Shown: positions 1 through 7,667 of the stretch, one piece after another
Numbering within the stretch: position 1 is the stretch's first letter
How the letters are laid out: each line of letters starts with the position of its first letter
Assembly (NCBI GenBank): GCA_038230415.1
Contig: JBBRNH010000027.1
Coordinates: 1 to 58,579, forward strand
DNA length: 58,579 nt
Source: JBBRNH01 sp038230415
GTDB taxonomy: Bacteria; Bacteroidota; Bacteroidia; Cytophagales; Spirosomataceae
Direction of reading: 5' to 3'
Notes under the pieces: model-generated
What the model saw: only the letters and a program-made list of their open reading frames with translations
Told to the model about the DNA's origin: nothing
The model's database searches: none
Position numbers and translations under genes: made by a program

Positions 1-372
1 CAGCCGGGCCTGTTTCGCAAATTCTTCGTCCGTAAGTTGCCCCGTCACATAGCCGGTGAGTGCGGCCTGATTATCGGTCTCGAACATCTCGGCGGCCAAC
101 ACCAACTGCTGCTTTTTGAGGGCGTACAGGTCTTTGGTGAGTTGGAACTGCAGCCAGTGGCAGATCGGGTTGTTGTGCAATTCGCCAAACAGTACCACAT
201 CGGCTTCGGCAGCCTGTTTCAATAATTTCTGGTACGAAATCGTTTTCCCCGCCCGGTTATAGAGTTGGTATGCCGGGCGGTCAGGCGGAATAAGGGAAAA
301 AAGCAATGTACAATGGATAATGAATAATGGATAATGAAGACGACGGACGACGGTAATGTTTCTTGATGTCAT
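1..372 (-). CDS. ChaN-like haem/iron-associated protein (partial, C-terminus off window)
   Basis: The frame stays open from an ATG at 372 to the left edge (124 codons). About residues 55-110 carry the start of a ChaN/DUF399 (Cofac_haem_bdg) domain: the segment DVVLFGELHNNPICHW is followed by LAAEMFETDNQ. The GExHxN and ExFxTxxQ signatures are typical of this family of exported haem-binding or iron-regulated lipoproteins. The first 30 residues are basic then hydrophobic (LHYPLFIIHCTLLFSLIP), so they could act as a signal peptide, but they are encoded by a palindromic repeat (303-403). The true start could instead be a TTG inside that stretch. The upstream neighbour on the same strand is a DUF1080 gene whose stop lies 32 bases before this ATG. 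The family call is fairly firm; function is inferred from family only. Confidence 0.75.
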   Translation of the reverse strand, partial: MTSRNITVVRRLHYPLFIIHCTLLFSLIPPDRPAYQLYNRAGKTISYQKLLKQAAEADVVLFGELHNNPICHWLQFQLTKDLYALKKQQLVLAAEMFETDNQAALTGYVTGQLTDEEFAKQARL

Positions 373-403
373 TCTACATTATCCATTATTCACTGTGCAT
401 TGT
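303..403. repeat. Palindromic element with 7-base words (ATTATCC type)
   Basis: Left arm 303-337 is built of the words GGATAAT, GAATAAT, GGATAAT. The right arm 369-403 is an imperfect reverse complement. The loop (338-368) itself repeats GACGACG. The element begins one base after the DUF1080 stop codon and contains the start codon and signal-peptide region of the ChaN-like gene. Confidence 0.75.
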
Positions 404-404
404 T

Positions 405-1184
405 TTACAACTCCCGAATCCAGATGTTTCTGAAACCAACGGGGTTGCCATGATCCTGCAAAATAATCGGGCCTTTGCCGTGAGCCGCCATTTTAGGGTA
501 GCCAATGTATTCGGTAGTGCCTTTAATGGCTACGTGGTTTTGCACCAATATCCCGTTGAGCAGCACCGTGGCGTAAGCAGGCTCGGTCATGATACCGCCC
601 TTGCTGAAACGCGGAGCCATAAAAACAATGTCGTAGGTCTGCCACTCGCCGGGCTTACGGCTGGGGTTCACGAGCGGAATGGCCTGTTTGTAGATCGAGC
701 CAACCATGCCGTTCACGTAGGTTGGGTTGTTGTAGTTGTCAAGCACCTGCACTTCATAGCGGCCCTGCAAAAAGATACCACTGTTGCCCCGGCCCTGCCC
801 GTTGCCTTCTACTTTTTCGGGTGTTTGAAACTCGACGTGCAGTTGAAAATCGCCAAAATCCTGCTTGGTTTTGGCCGATGACGTTTTGCCCGAATACAGA
901 ACGCCGTTGGTTACGAGCCACTGGAGCGGATCGGTGCTGTTGCTGGGGGCATAGCCTTTGTTGGCTACCCAGGCATCGGCATTTTTGCCGTCGAAAAGAA
1001 CAACCGCGTCTGAAGGGGCCGTTGTGCCGGCGGTAGTGGGCGTAAACAGTCCGGGCGTAACAACGGGCGGTACGGGTTCCCAGATTTCTGACGATTCGGG
1101 TGTTTGTTTAGCGGGCTGGACCTGGGCAAAAGCCGCGCCGACCATCGAGAGCGTCAGCAGCAGCAATAGAGTTGGTTTGTTCAT
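405..1184 (-). CDS. Secreted DUF1080 (3-keto-disaccharide hydrolase fold) protein
   Basis: 259 residues. Residues 1-20 are a Sec signal peptide ending AAFAQ. After a proline/threonine-rich linker, residues about 60-258 form one DUF1080 domain, a concanavalin-like jelly roll. Visible landmarks are VVLFDGKNADAW, then NSGIFLQGRYEVQVLDN, then GPIILQDHGNPVGFRNIWIR at the C-terminus. Members include periplasmic 3-keto-glycoside hydrolases and are common next to sugar dehydrogenases, which fits the propeller-cytochrome gene at 4518. The substrate cannot be read from the sequence. It shares the domain with the larger protein at 2585. The stop codon abuts a palindromic repeat that carries the next gene's start. 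Confidence 0.88.
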   Translation of the reverse strand: MNKPTLLLLLTLSMVGAAFAQVQPAKQTPESSEIWEPVPPVVTPGLFTPTTAGTTAPSDAVVLFDGKNADAWVANKGYAPSNSTDPLQWLVTNGVLYSGKTSSAKTKQDFGDFQLHVEFQTPEKVEGNGQGRGNSGIFLQGRYEVQVLDNYNNPTYVNGMVGSIYKQAIPLVNPSRKPGEWQTYDIVFMAPRFSKGGIMTEPAYATVLLNGILVQNHVAIKGTTEYIGYPKMAAHGKGPIILQDHGNPVGFRNIWIREL

Positions 1185-1238
1185 TGGAAAAACGAATTGA
1201 TAATAGATTCACCCGTAAATAACGGCAAAACCCGGTTT

Positions 1239-1832
1239 CTACTGATACGAATCAACAACGGTTTGCAGCGTACCCAGGAGTTGGGGCAGGTCGTTGAGCG
1301 TGAATCGGTGTAAGTCAATCTGGAGTTTATCGCCCTGATACCGTAAAAAAATCCAATCGTAGCCATTGGTAACAGTGCCAAAGATAACGGAAACGTGTTT
1401 TTCAGACTTCTGATTAAACAGCCAGGCGGCATACATTTCGGCTCCGCATTGCCCTAAGCCTTCTTCCAAGCCCCGATTTTTGGCTTCCACTACGCAGAAA
1501 ATCGGGGCATCAACCACTAAACTCTTAGGCTTGGCACCTAATAAATAATCACAATAGCCAAAGAGGAGACTGTTTACATCAAAAGAAAAGCCCGAATAGA
1601 TAGTGAAACGCGGTTGATTCAGGCGGTAGAGTTCGTTTAGGATGGGCGAAATTAAAAACTCAGATTTCGATTTTTCGGTCAATAAAGGCAATTGATTATT
1701 ATCGGTCAGTAGTTGGGCCAGTTGAACCGAAGGAGCCATTTCGCGGAATGGTTTTGCCAGAAAGCTAACTCGTTCGTGGTCTACGTTGCAGTCGCGCCGG
1801 AGCGTTTCTAACGTAAAATCGCTGTATGCCAT
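1239..1832 (-). CDS. PD-(D/E)XK-like protein of unknown role, paralogue B
   Basis: 197 residues starting MAYSDFTLETL; no signal peptide. The middle carries YCDYLLGAK, then VDAPIFCVVEAKNRGLEEGL. An acidic residue after a strand, followed by E-x-K, resembles the PD-(D/E)XK nuclease core and the Uma2/type I restriction N-terminal type, but I do not recognise a named family. It is a tandem duplicate of the next gene upstream (1871-2464): both have exactly 197 codons, the same MAYSDFTLE start and the same CGAEMYAAWLFNQ stretch, with a 38-base gap, so they are probably co-transcribed. Function unknown. A nuclease or a catalytically dead derivative are both possible. Confidence 0.7.
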   Translation of the reverse strand: MAYSDFTLETLRRDCNVDHERVSFLAKPFREMAPSVQLAQLLTDNNQLPLLTEKSKSEFLISPILNELYRLNQPRFTIYSGFSFDVNSLLFGYCDYLLGAKPKSLVVDAPIFCVVEAKNRGLEEGLGQCGAEMYAAWLFNQKSEKHVSVIFGTVTNGYDWIFLRYQGDKLQIDLHRFTLNDLPQLLGTLQTVVDSYQ

Positions 1833-1870
1833 CGTAGTTGCTGGTTTTATGCCGGAAACAAAATTTACGT

Positions 1871-2464
1871 TTATGGGTATTGATCCACGATAGTTTGCAA
1901 CGCGCCGAGGAGTTGGGGGAGTTCGCCGAGATAAAACCGATCCATATCAATCTGGACTTTATGGCCTTCGTAGCGCAAAAACAGCCAGTCAAATCCGTTT
2001 GTGACAGCGCCAAAGATTGGTGAGACAGGTTTGCCCGCTTCCTGATTAAAGAGCCACGCGGCATACATTTCGGCCCCACACTGGCCTAAGCCTTCTTCTA
2101 CACCCCGGCTTTTGGCCTCAACTAAGCAAAAAATGGGAGCATCAACCAAGATGCTTTGATTGTTTTGGCTTAGAATATAGTCGCAATAGCCGTTCAATGA
2201 GTCGGTCACGTCGAAGGCCATACCCGAAAAAATAGTAAACTGTCCTTTGTTTCGCTGGTATAATTCCCGCAAGATTGGCACGATCAAAAACTCGGACTTG
2301 GCCTTCTCCGAAAATGTCGAAAAGTTTCGGTTCACGGCTAATTCGCGCAGCAAATCAGCCGATGGTTCGGTTTGGCGGTTGGGCTTGGCAAAAATGTCAG
2401 TTCGCTCGTGGCCGAGATTGAACTGTTTTTTGAGTTTCTCTAATGTAAAATCGCTGTAAGCCAT
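1871..2464 (-). CDS. PD-(D/E)XK-like protein of unknown role, paralogue A
   Basis: 197 residues from the ATG at 2464. An upstream in-frame start would add 35 residues, but the internal MAYSDFTLEKL matches the start of its paralogue and a -7 box lies just upstream (2491-2498), so I chose the shorter form. It carries YCDYILSQ and then VDAPIFCLVEAKSRGVEEGLGQ, the same D...E-x-K arrangement as its neighbour, consistent with a PD-(D/E)XK fold. First gene of a two-gene minus-strand unit. No known family name can be given. Confidence 0.7.
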   Translation of the reverse strand: MAYSDFTLEKLKKQFNLGHERTDIFAKPNRQTEPSADLLRELAVNRNFSTFSEKAKSEFLIVPILRELYQRNKGQFTIFSGMAFDVTDSLNGYCDYILSQNNQSILVDAPIFCLVEAKSRGVEEGLGQCGAEMYAAWLFNQEAGKPVSPIFGAVTNGFDWLFLRYEGHKVQIDMDRFYLGELPQLLGALQTIVDQYP

Positions 2465-2490
2465 CGCTGATTTTAATCTTGTTTCTTCAT

Positions 2491-2498
2491 CAAAGATA
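2491..2498 (-). promoter_or_regulatory. Bacteroidota -7 promoter box (TATCTTTG)
   Basis: Reads TATCTTTG on the minus strand, an exact TAnnTTTG match, 26 bases before the ATG at 2464. It supports the shorter start of that gene. No clear -33 TTG was required for the call. Confidence 0.5.
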
Positions 2499-2584
2499 GG
2501 ATAATTGGCCCCGGAACGGGCTTTTATCCCGAAAACGTGGTAATTTTCCACACTGAATTTCGTCTTCACATTTATAACTCTCCC

Positions 2585-4417
2585 ATGCGTTATCGTTTCT
2601 CGATTCCGGGCCTGTTTGGGCTATTTAGCCTGCTTATCAGCCCTGTGTTTGCCCAAACCGCCCTGCCCCTCACCGACCTGTCGGCGTTTCGGCCCGCCGA
2701 ACCCAACTGGCGCATTGCCGGGTCTGCGTCGGCCAGCCCAACGGTTGCCAATTCGCTCTCGGCGGGCAGCGGCACGGGCGTTCTGGTGAACTTGCCGGCC
2801 AAACCCGCTTACGGCCAGCAGTACAACCTGCTCACCAAATTTGAACACGGTGACCTTGATCTGGAACTCGATTTTATGATGGCACGCGGATCAAACTCCG
2901 GGGTGTATTTGCAGGGCCGTTACGAGGTGCAACTTCACGATAGCTGGGGAACAAAAATCGCTACGGCATCGGATGTCGGCTCGATTTATGAACGGTGGGA
3001 CGAGAGTCAGCCCGACGGCAAAAAGGGCTACGAGGGCCACCCCGCCCGCCAGAACGCCAGCCGTGCGCCCGGCCTGTGGCAGCACCTGCGCATCTCATTT
3101 CAGGCTCCGCGCTTTGATGCATCGGGCAAAAAAACCGAAAATGCCCGGATGGTGCGCGTTGACCTCAACGGCGTAACGATTCACGAAGACGTTGACCTGA
3201 GCGGCCCCACGCGCGGCCCGGCCTTTGAGAACGAAGCCGCCACTGGCCCGCTCATGATCCAGGGCGATCACGGCCCGGTGGCATTCCGCAACGTTCGCTA
3301 CGTGAGCTATGACAAACCCCGCCCCGAACTCCGCGACCTGACATACAGCGTCTTCAAAGGAAAATTCCAGAAAGAAGAAGACTTCACCGGCAAAACCCCG
3401 CCCGAATCCCAGGGCGCATCATTGGTGTTGAGCAGCACCGTGAGCCGGATTCCCAATGAGTTTATGCTACGCTACACCGGTACTCTGCGCGTGGCCGAAC
3501 CGGGCGAATACAAATTCAACGTGAGTGTGCCGGGCGGTGGGGGCGTTCTCCGCATCAACAACCAGCCCGTGATTGCCCGCGCCGAGTGGGGCGGGCAGGG
3601 CAAAGCCACCCTGCCCAAAGGCGATTTGCCGTTTGAGTTATTATACAGCAAGTTGGTGGAGTGGGTGAAGCCGGGGCTGGGACTCGCCGTGTCGGGGCCG
3701 GGTGTGCGCGAGTTTGTTATCAGCGATCAAAACGCGGGCGATGGCGACGAGACCGACCCGATTCTGATTGATGCCGCCCAACAGTCATTGCTGCGGAGTT
3801 TTATGGACTTGTCCGGTGTGCCGGGGGCCAAAGGCGGGCCGTTTCGGGTGGTTCATGCCATCTCCGTTGGTGATGCTGCCGAAGCCGTGCATTACACCTA
3901 CGACATGGACAATGGCGCGTTGGTGCAACTCTGGCGCGGACAGTTTTTAGACGCTACGCCCATGTGGCACGACCGGGGCGATGGCTCCTCGCGGCCCCTC
4001 GGCATGGTGCAGGGCTTCGGCAAACCCGCCCTGATGCTGGCCCGCCTTGCCACGCCCGATGCCGCCTGGCCCACCGACACCACCGCGTCGGGATACCGGC
4101 CCAAAGGCTATGCGTTCGATGAAACTGACCGGCCAACGTTCCGGTATCTGCTTGGCAGTGCCAGCGTCGAAGACCAAATTCGACCCCTAACGGGCGGACA
4201 GGGCATGAGCCGGACAATCACCGTAACGGGCAATACCAACGATATGCTGGCACGATTAGCAATTGGCAATACCATTACGATGCAGGAAACCGGCCTGTAT
4301 GCCGTTGATGGGCAATACTACGTGAAGGCTGAGGGAGCAGCCGTTCGCAGCGTTGGCGGGCGGCAGGAGTTGGTTATGCCGGTGAAAGGAAAGGTGATAT
4401 ATTCAATTTTGTTCTGA
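2585..4417 (+). CDS. Large secreted DUF1080 protein with PA14-like and C-terminal domains
   Basis: 610 residues from the ATG at 2585; a longer in-frame start at 2537 lacks a signal peptide at its tip, so the start giving MRYRFSIPGLFGLFSLL...FAQ was chosen. Residues about 20-240 are a DUF1080 jelly roll (NSGVYLQGRYEVQLHDSW, then GPLMIQGDHGPVAFRNVRY). About 250-395 look PA14-like, a mixed beta domain (LRVAEPGEYKFNVSVPGGGG, then INNQPV). The remaining 210 residues form a third domain I do not recognise (RVVHAISVGDAAEAVHYTYD). Probably periplasmic or surface sugar binding or hydrolysis. It is followed after a 30-base-stem palindrome by the cytochrome-fused propeller gene, so the two probably work together on sugar oxidation or cleavage; this is inference. 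Confidence 0.82.
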   Translation: MRYRFSIPGLFGLFSLLISPVFAQTALPLTDLSAFRPAEPNWRIAGSASASPTVANSLSAGSGTGVLVNLPAKPAYGQQYNLLTKFEHGDLDLELDFMMARGSNSGVYLQGRYEVQLHDSWGTKIATASDVGSIYERWDESQPDGKKGYEGHPARQNASRAPGLWQHLRISFQAPRFDASGKKTENARMVRVDLNGVTIHEDVDLSGPTRGPAFENEAATGPLMIQGDHGPVAFRNVRYVSYDKPRPELRDLTYSVFKGKFQKEEDFTGKTPPESQGASLVLSSTVSRIPNEFMLRYTGTLRVAEPGEYKFNVSVPGGGGVLRINNQPVIARAEWGGQGKATLPKGDLPFELLYSKLVEWVKPGLGLAVSGPGVREFVISDQNAGDGDETDPILIDAAQQSLLRSFMDLSGVPGAKGGPFRVVHAISVGDAAEAVHYTYDMDNGALVQLWRGQFLDATPMWHDRGDGSSRPLGMVQGFGKPALMLARLATPDAAWPTDTTASGYRPKGYAFDETDRPTFRYLLGSASVEDQIRPLTGGQGMSRTITVTGNTNDMLARLAIGNTITMQETGLYAVDGQYYVKAEGAAVRSVGGRQELVMPVKGKVIYSILF

Positions 4418-4427
4418 ACTAAGTTTA

Positions 4428-4508
4428 AACGCAGAGAGGCAGAGGTTTCGCAGAGTTCGCAAAGAACTAACTCTGCTTAACTCTGCGAAACCTCTGCCTC
4501 TCTGCGTT
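4428..4508. repeat. Perfect 30-base inverted repeat, loop 21 bases
   Basis: Left arm 4428-4457 and right arm 4479-4508 are exact reverse complements. The arms are made of reiterated CTCTGC words. It fills the gap between the stop of the DUF1080 gene and the start of the next gene (ATG at 4518), so any transcript through the pair carries a 30-bp hairpin directly before the ribosome-binding region. Confidence 0.9.
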
Positions 4509-4517
4509 AAAAAAAAC

Positions 4518-6530
4518 ATGAAATACATACTCACAATACTCTCATTCCTGGCCTTCTCTGCCGTAGCGCAGGAGTCGCCCAAAGAAGAAGACTTCTTCAA
4601 GATTCTGAAAGTATCGGCCCCCGAAGGCACCCTGCTTGAAGTGGGTGGCCTGACGACGCTGCCCAACGGTGATCTGGGCATAGCAACGCGCCGGGGTGAT
4701 GTCTGGATTGTCGAAAACCCGACTTCGCGCAAGCCGTATTTCCGCAAGTTTGCCAGTGGCCTGCACGAGATTCTGGGCCTTGTCTGGAAAGACGGCTCGC
4801 TTTACTGCGCCCAGCGGGGCGAACTCACCCGGATGACCGATACCAACAAAGACGGGCGGGCCGATGTGTTCGAGACGGTGTATGCCTGGCCCGTGTCGGG
4901 GCATTATCACGAGTATAGCTTCGGACCGAAAATCGCGCCCGACGGTTCGTTTTTCGTGACGGGTAACGTGGCCTTCGGTGACGAAGAATGGTGGCGGGGT
5001 GAAAGCCGGGTGCCGTGGCGCGGCTGGACAATGAAAATCTCGCCCGATGGCAACATGGAACCCTGGGCCACCGGAATGCGCTCGCCCTGCGGCTTGGGTA
5101 TTTTTGACGGTGAACTGTTTTACGACGATAACCAGGGCGACTGGCAGGGGTCGGGCGGCATTGTTCACGTGAAGAAAGGCGCGTTTACCGGCCACCCCGC
5201 CGGGCTGAAATGGTCATCAATGCCGGGTTCGCCGGTGAAACTCACCACCGAGCAATTGTACGCCAGCGTGAGTCCCCGGCAGGATAAAAACGCCCAGGGC
5301 CGGTACATCAAGCCCGAAAACGTGGTGAACGAAACGCCGGATTTACTGTATAAAGTCAAAGAAAAATTCCCCGAAGTGCAGTTGCCCGCCGTTTGGCTGC
5401 CGCACGGTGTGCTGGGCATTTCGAACGCCGAGATTCTTGAAATCCCGGAAGGCACGTTCGGGCCGTTTGCGAAGCAGTTGCTGGTTGGCGATCAGGGCAT
5501 GAGCAAAATCTCGCGGGTGTTTATGGAGAAAGTAAAAGGCGAATACCAGGGCGGGGCCATCGAGTTCCGGTCGGGATTCCAGTCGGGCGTGTTGCGGATG
5601 AGCTGGGCCAAAGACGGCTCGTTGTTCATCGGCGAAACCAACCGGGGCTGGGGGTCGGCGGGCGAGGCCAACCAGGGCCTGCAACGCTTAGTCTGGAACA
5701 ACATCGTGCCGTTTGAAATGCGGACGGTACGGGCCACGCCCGACGGTTTTGAGGTGGAATTTACCAAACCCGTTGACCGGGCATCGGCAGAAGACCTGGC
5801 GGCCTATAAAGTCGAAAGTTTCATTTACAAGTATCACCCGGTCTATGGATCGCCGGTGATTAACAAAGAGACCCACGCGCTCAAAGGCGTGCAGGTTTCG
5901 GCAGACGGTATGAAAGCCCGGATCATCGTGAACGGGATGCGGGAGCATTATATTCACCAACTCACGCTCGACGGGGTGCGGGCTACGGAGGGCAACCATT
6001 CGCTCGTGCATCCGATTGCGTACTACACCCTCAACGCCACGCCCGATGGTCAGAAACTGGCTCTGAACGAGGTCAGTACGAAGAACTCGGCTTTGACTCC
6101 GGCAACGCCCACAGCCGACAAGAAACCCGGTGCCGTATCCCCCAAAGGCAAAGGCGGCAAGGCGGGTATGACCATCAAAACCGGCCCCAAAGCGGCTGCG
6201 GTAGGTATGACTCCGGCGGGCGAAATGGTAGCGATGGCCGCACCAACCTACGACGAGGTGAAGCCGTTGCTGGCCCGGCATACGTGCTTAGCGTGCCATC
6301 AGACCAACAAAAAGCAGGTTGGCCCGGCCTACGCCGAGGTCTCGAAACGGGGCTATACCAACGAGCAGATTGTGGACTTGATCTATAACCCGAAGCCGCA
6401 AAACTGGCCCGACTATCCGGTGGAGATGCCTCCGATGCCACAGGTTCCCCGCGCCGACGCGCTGAAAATGGCCGCCTGGATTAACGCGCTCAACGGGGCG
6501 AAATCAACCGGGGGTGCGCCGAAACCCTAA
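4518..6530 (+). CDS. Secreted sugar-dehydrogenase-like beta-propeller fused to cytochrome c
   Basis: 670 residues. Residues 1-18 are a signal peptide. About 25-400 resemble a six-bladed propeller of the PVC-type membrane-bound dehydrogenase/GSDH-like kind (LTTLPNGDLGIATRRGDVW, then MRSPCGLGIFDGELFYDDNQGDW). About 400-500 is a beta domain, and about 510-570 an Ala/Pro/Lys/Gly-rich linker. Residues 578-670 are a monohaem cytochrome c with CLACH at 590-594 and a Met ligand candidate in EMPPMP (637 or 640). Likely role: oxidation of a sugar or other polyol in the periplasm, passing electrons through the fused haem. Substrate unknown. Neighbouring DUF1080 genes fit a 3-keto-sugar pathway. Confidence 0.83.
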   Translation: MKYILTILSFLAFSAVAQESPKEEDFFKILKVSAPEGTLLEVGGLTTLPNGDLGIATRRGDVWIVENPTSRKPYFRKFASGLHEILGLVWKDGSLYCAQRGELTRMTDTNKDGRADVFETVYAWPVSGHYHEYSFGPKIAPDGSFFVTGNVAFGDEEWWRGESRVPWRGWTMKISPDGNMEPWATGMRSPCGLGIFDGELFYDDNQGDWQGSGGIVHVKKGAFTGHPAGLKWSSMPGSPVKLTTEQLYASVSPRQDKNAQGRYIKPENVVNETPDLLYKVKEKFPEVQLPAVWLPHGVLGISNAEILEIPEGTFGPFAKQLLVGDQGMSKISRVFMEKVKGEYQGGAIEFRSGFQSGVLRMSWAKDGSLFIGETNRGWGSAGEANQGLQRLVWNNIVPFEMRTVRATPDGFEVEFTKPVDRASAEDLAAYKVESFIYKYHPVYGSPVINKETHALKGVQVSADGMKARIIVNGMREHYIHQLTLDGVRATEGNHSLVHPIAYYTLNATPDGQKLALNEVSTKNSALTPATPTADKKPGAVSPKGKGGKAGMTIKTGPKAAAVGMTPAGEMVAMAAPTYDEVKPLLARHTCLACHQTNKKQVGPAYAEVSKRGYTNEQIVDLIYNPKPQNWPDYPVEMPPMPQVPRADALKMAAWINALNGAKSTGGAPKP

Positions 6531-6549
6531 GGAGCGGCCTATAAATTGA

Positions 6550-7554
6550 TTATTTTTTGCCGGTCGGGAGGTGGAGCATCAGCGTATTGATTACGCGCTC
6601 AACCTCCCGAACCGGCATTTTTTCGACTAAATAAAAATGATCTTTTCCGGCCCGGTTCCAGGTATTGCTGCCGTCTTCGGCGCAGATAAACCGGCCCTCG
6701 GTCAGCGTGTAATACGGGCTGTGGCCTCTTATGGCAACCAGCACCGCCGTTTGGTCCCAACTCATGCGTCCGTTTGCGTCGTTAGGGTCTCGCGGAATCG
6801 AAACGGCAAATACGTCTCTGCCCGGCGAACGCTCGTAGTTGCTGTTGGCTAACGGCAAGCCGGTAAACACCCGTGAGCCAATCTCGAAGCCACTGAAAAT
6901 AATGGGCGTGTTCCAGCTATCGAACACATAGCGCGAGGCCAGCACGTCTTTCTCAACGTTGAACTCGCGGAACTTGCCCATCTCCGCGCCGAAATGCCCG
7001 GCCATGCTCACCAACAGTTTTACCTTCTTTTTGACTAATGCAAAGCCATCTAACGGCGAGTAACGGTCTGGTTTTGAGACGAGTAGGTTTGCTAAGTTGG
7101 TCATAAACCCCACCGTTACGATGGTCACGGAGCCATCGGGTTGTTGGGTCAGCAGCCGACGGTAGATATCGGTGGCATCCTCGGTCTGTTGGTTGGTAGT
7201 GATGCTGTGGGGGTAGTTGGCAACGATGAGCGAATCCCATTTTTGCCAGGCGGGCAGGTTCACGGCGCGGCCCCGCACCACGCCGATGGGCAGGGTTGGT
7301 CGCCCAAAATAGGTGTTCATCACCGATAAAACGGCTGCAATTCGGGGATGACTATTCGAGGCAATAGTGGCTAAAATGGTGGCCTGTCCGCTGTCGGCCA
7401 AGGCGTGGAGCAGCGTAATCGCGCCAACATCATCATAATCGGGACCAATGTCGGTATCAAAAATAAGATTGACGGGCGGTTTTGGTTTGGGTTGTTGCTG
7501 GGCAATGGCAACCGAAATCGTTAGGACAAGCAGAGCAGCGAGGGTATAGCGCAC
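6550..7554 (-). CDS. Exported inosine-uridine nucleoside hydrolase family protein
   Basis: 334 residues with a signal peptide (MRYTLAALLVLTISVAIAQ). The calcium-binding signature of the IUNH family appears as DTDIGPDYDD at residues 33-42. Further family features are IVTVGFMTNLANLL in the middle and the C-terminal WDQTAVLVAI. The reaction is hydrolysis of the N-glycosidic bond of (deoxy)ribonucleosides to free base and sugar, here probably in the periplasm for salvage. It converges on the cytochrome-propeller gene, with 19 bases between stops. No regulatory site is obvious. The family is certain; the preferred nucleoside is not known. Confidence 0.9.
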   Translation of the reverse strand: MRYTLAALLVLTISVAIAQQQPKPKPPVNLIFDTDIGPDYDDVGAITLLHALADSGQATILATIASNSHPRIAAVLSVMNTYFGRPTLPIGVVRGRAVNLPAWQKWDSLIVANYPHSITTNQQTEDATDIYRRLLTQQPDGSVTIVTVGFMTNLANLLVSKPDRYSPLDGFALVKKKVKLLVSMAGHFGAEMGKFREFNVEKDVLASRYVFDSWNTPIIFSGFEIGSRVFTGLPLANSNYERSPGRDVFAVSIPRDPNDANGRMSWDQTAVLVAIRGHSPYYTLTEGRFICAEDGSNTWNRAGKDHFYLVEKMPVREVERVINTLMLHLPTGKK

Positions 7555-7651
7555 GGGAACGGGTTTTCATAAAGAAGCCGTTTAGGGGCAAAGTTTAACC
7601 ATGCTGCCCGCCCCGGCTACGGAATCCGGTGGCGGTTGCGCTATTTTTGCC

Positions 7652-7659
7652 CCACATCA
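7652..7659 (+). promoter_or_regulatory. Bacteroidota -7 promoter box (TATTTTTG)
   Basis: Exact TAnnTTTG match ending 8 bases before the ATG at 7668. It implies a very short or absent leader and argues against the upstream GTG at 7629 as start. Confidence 0.5.
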
Positions 7660-7667
7660 AAGCCACA

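Noticed and set aside
7629..7667. GTG at 7629 as the glycosyltransferase start
   Set aside because: It lies upstream of the TATTTTTG box, and the ATG at 7668 gives a normal N-terminus.
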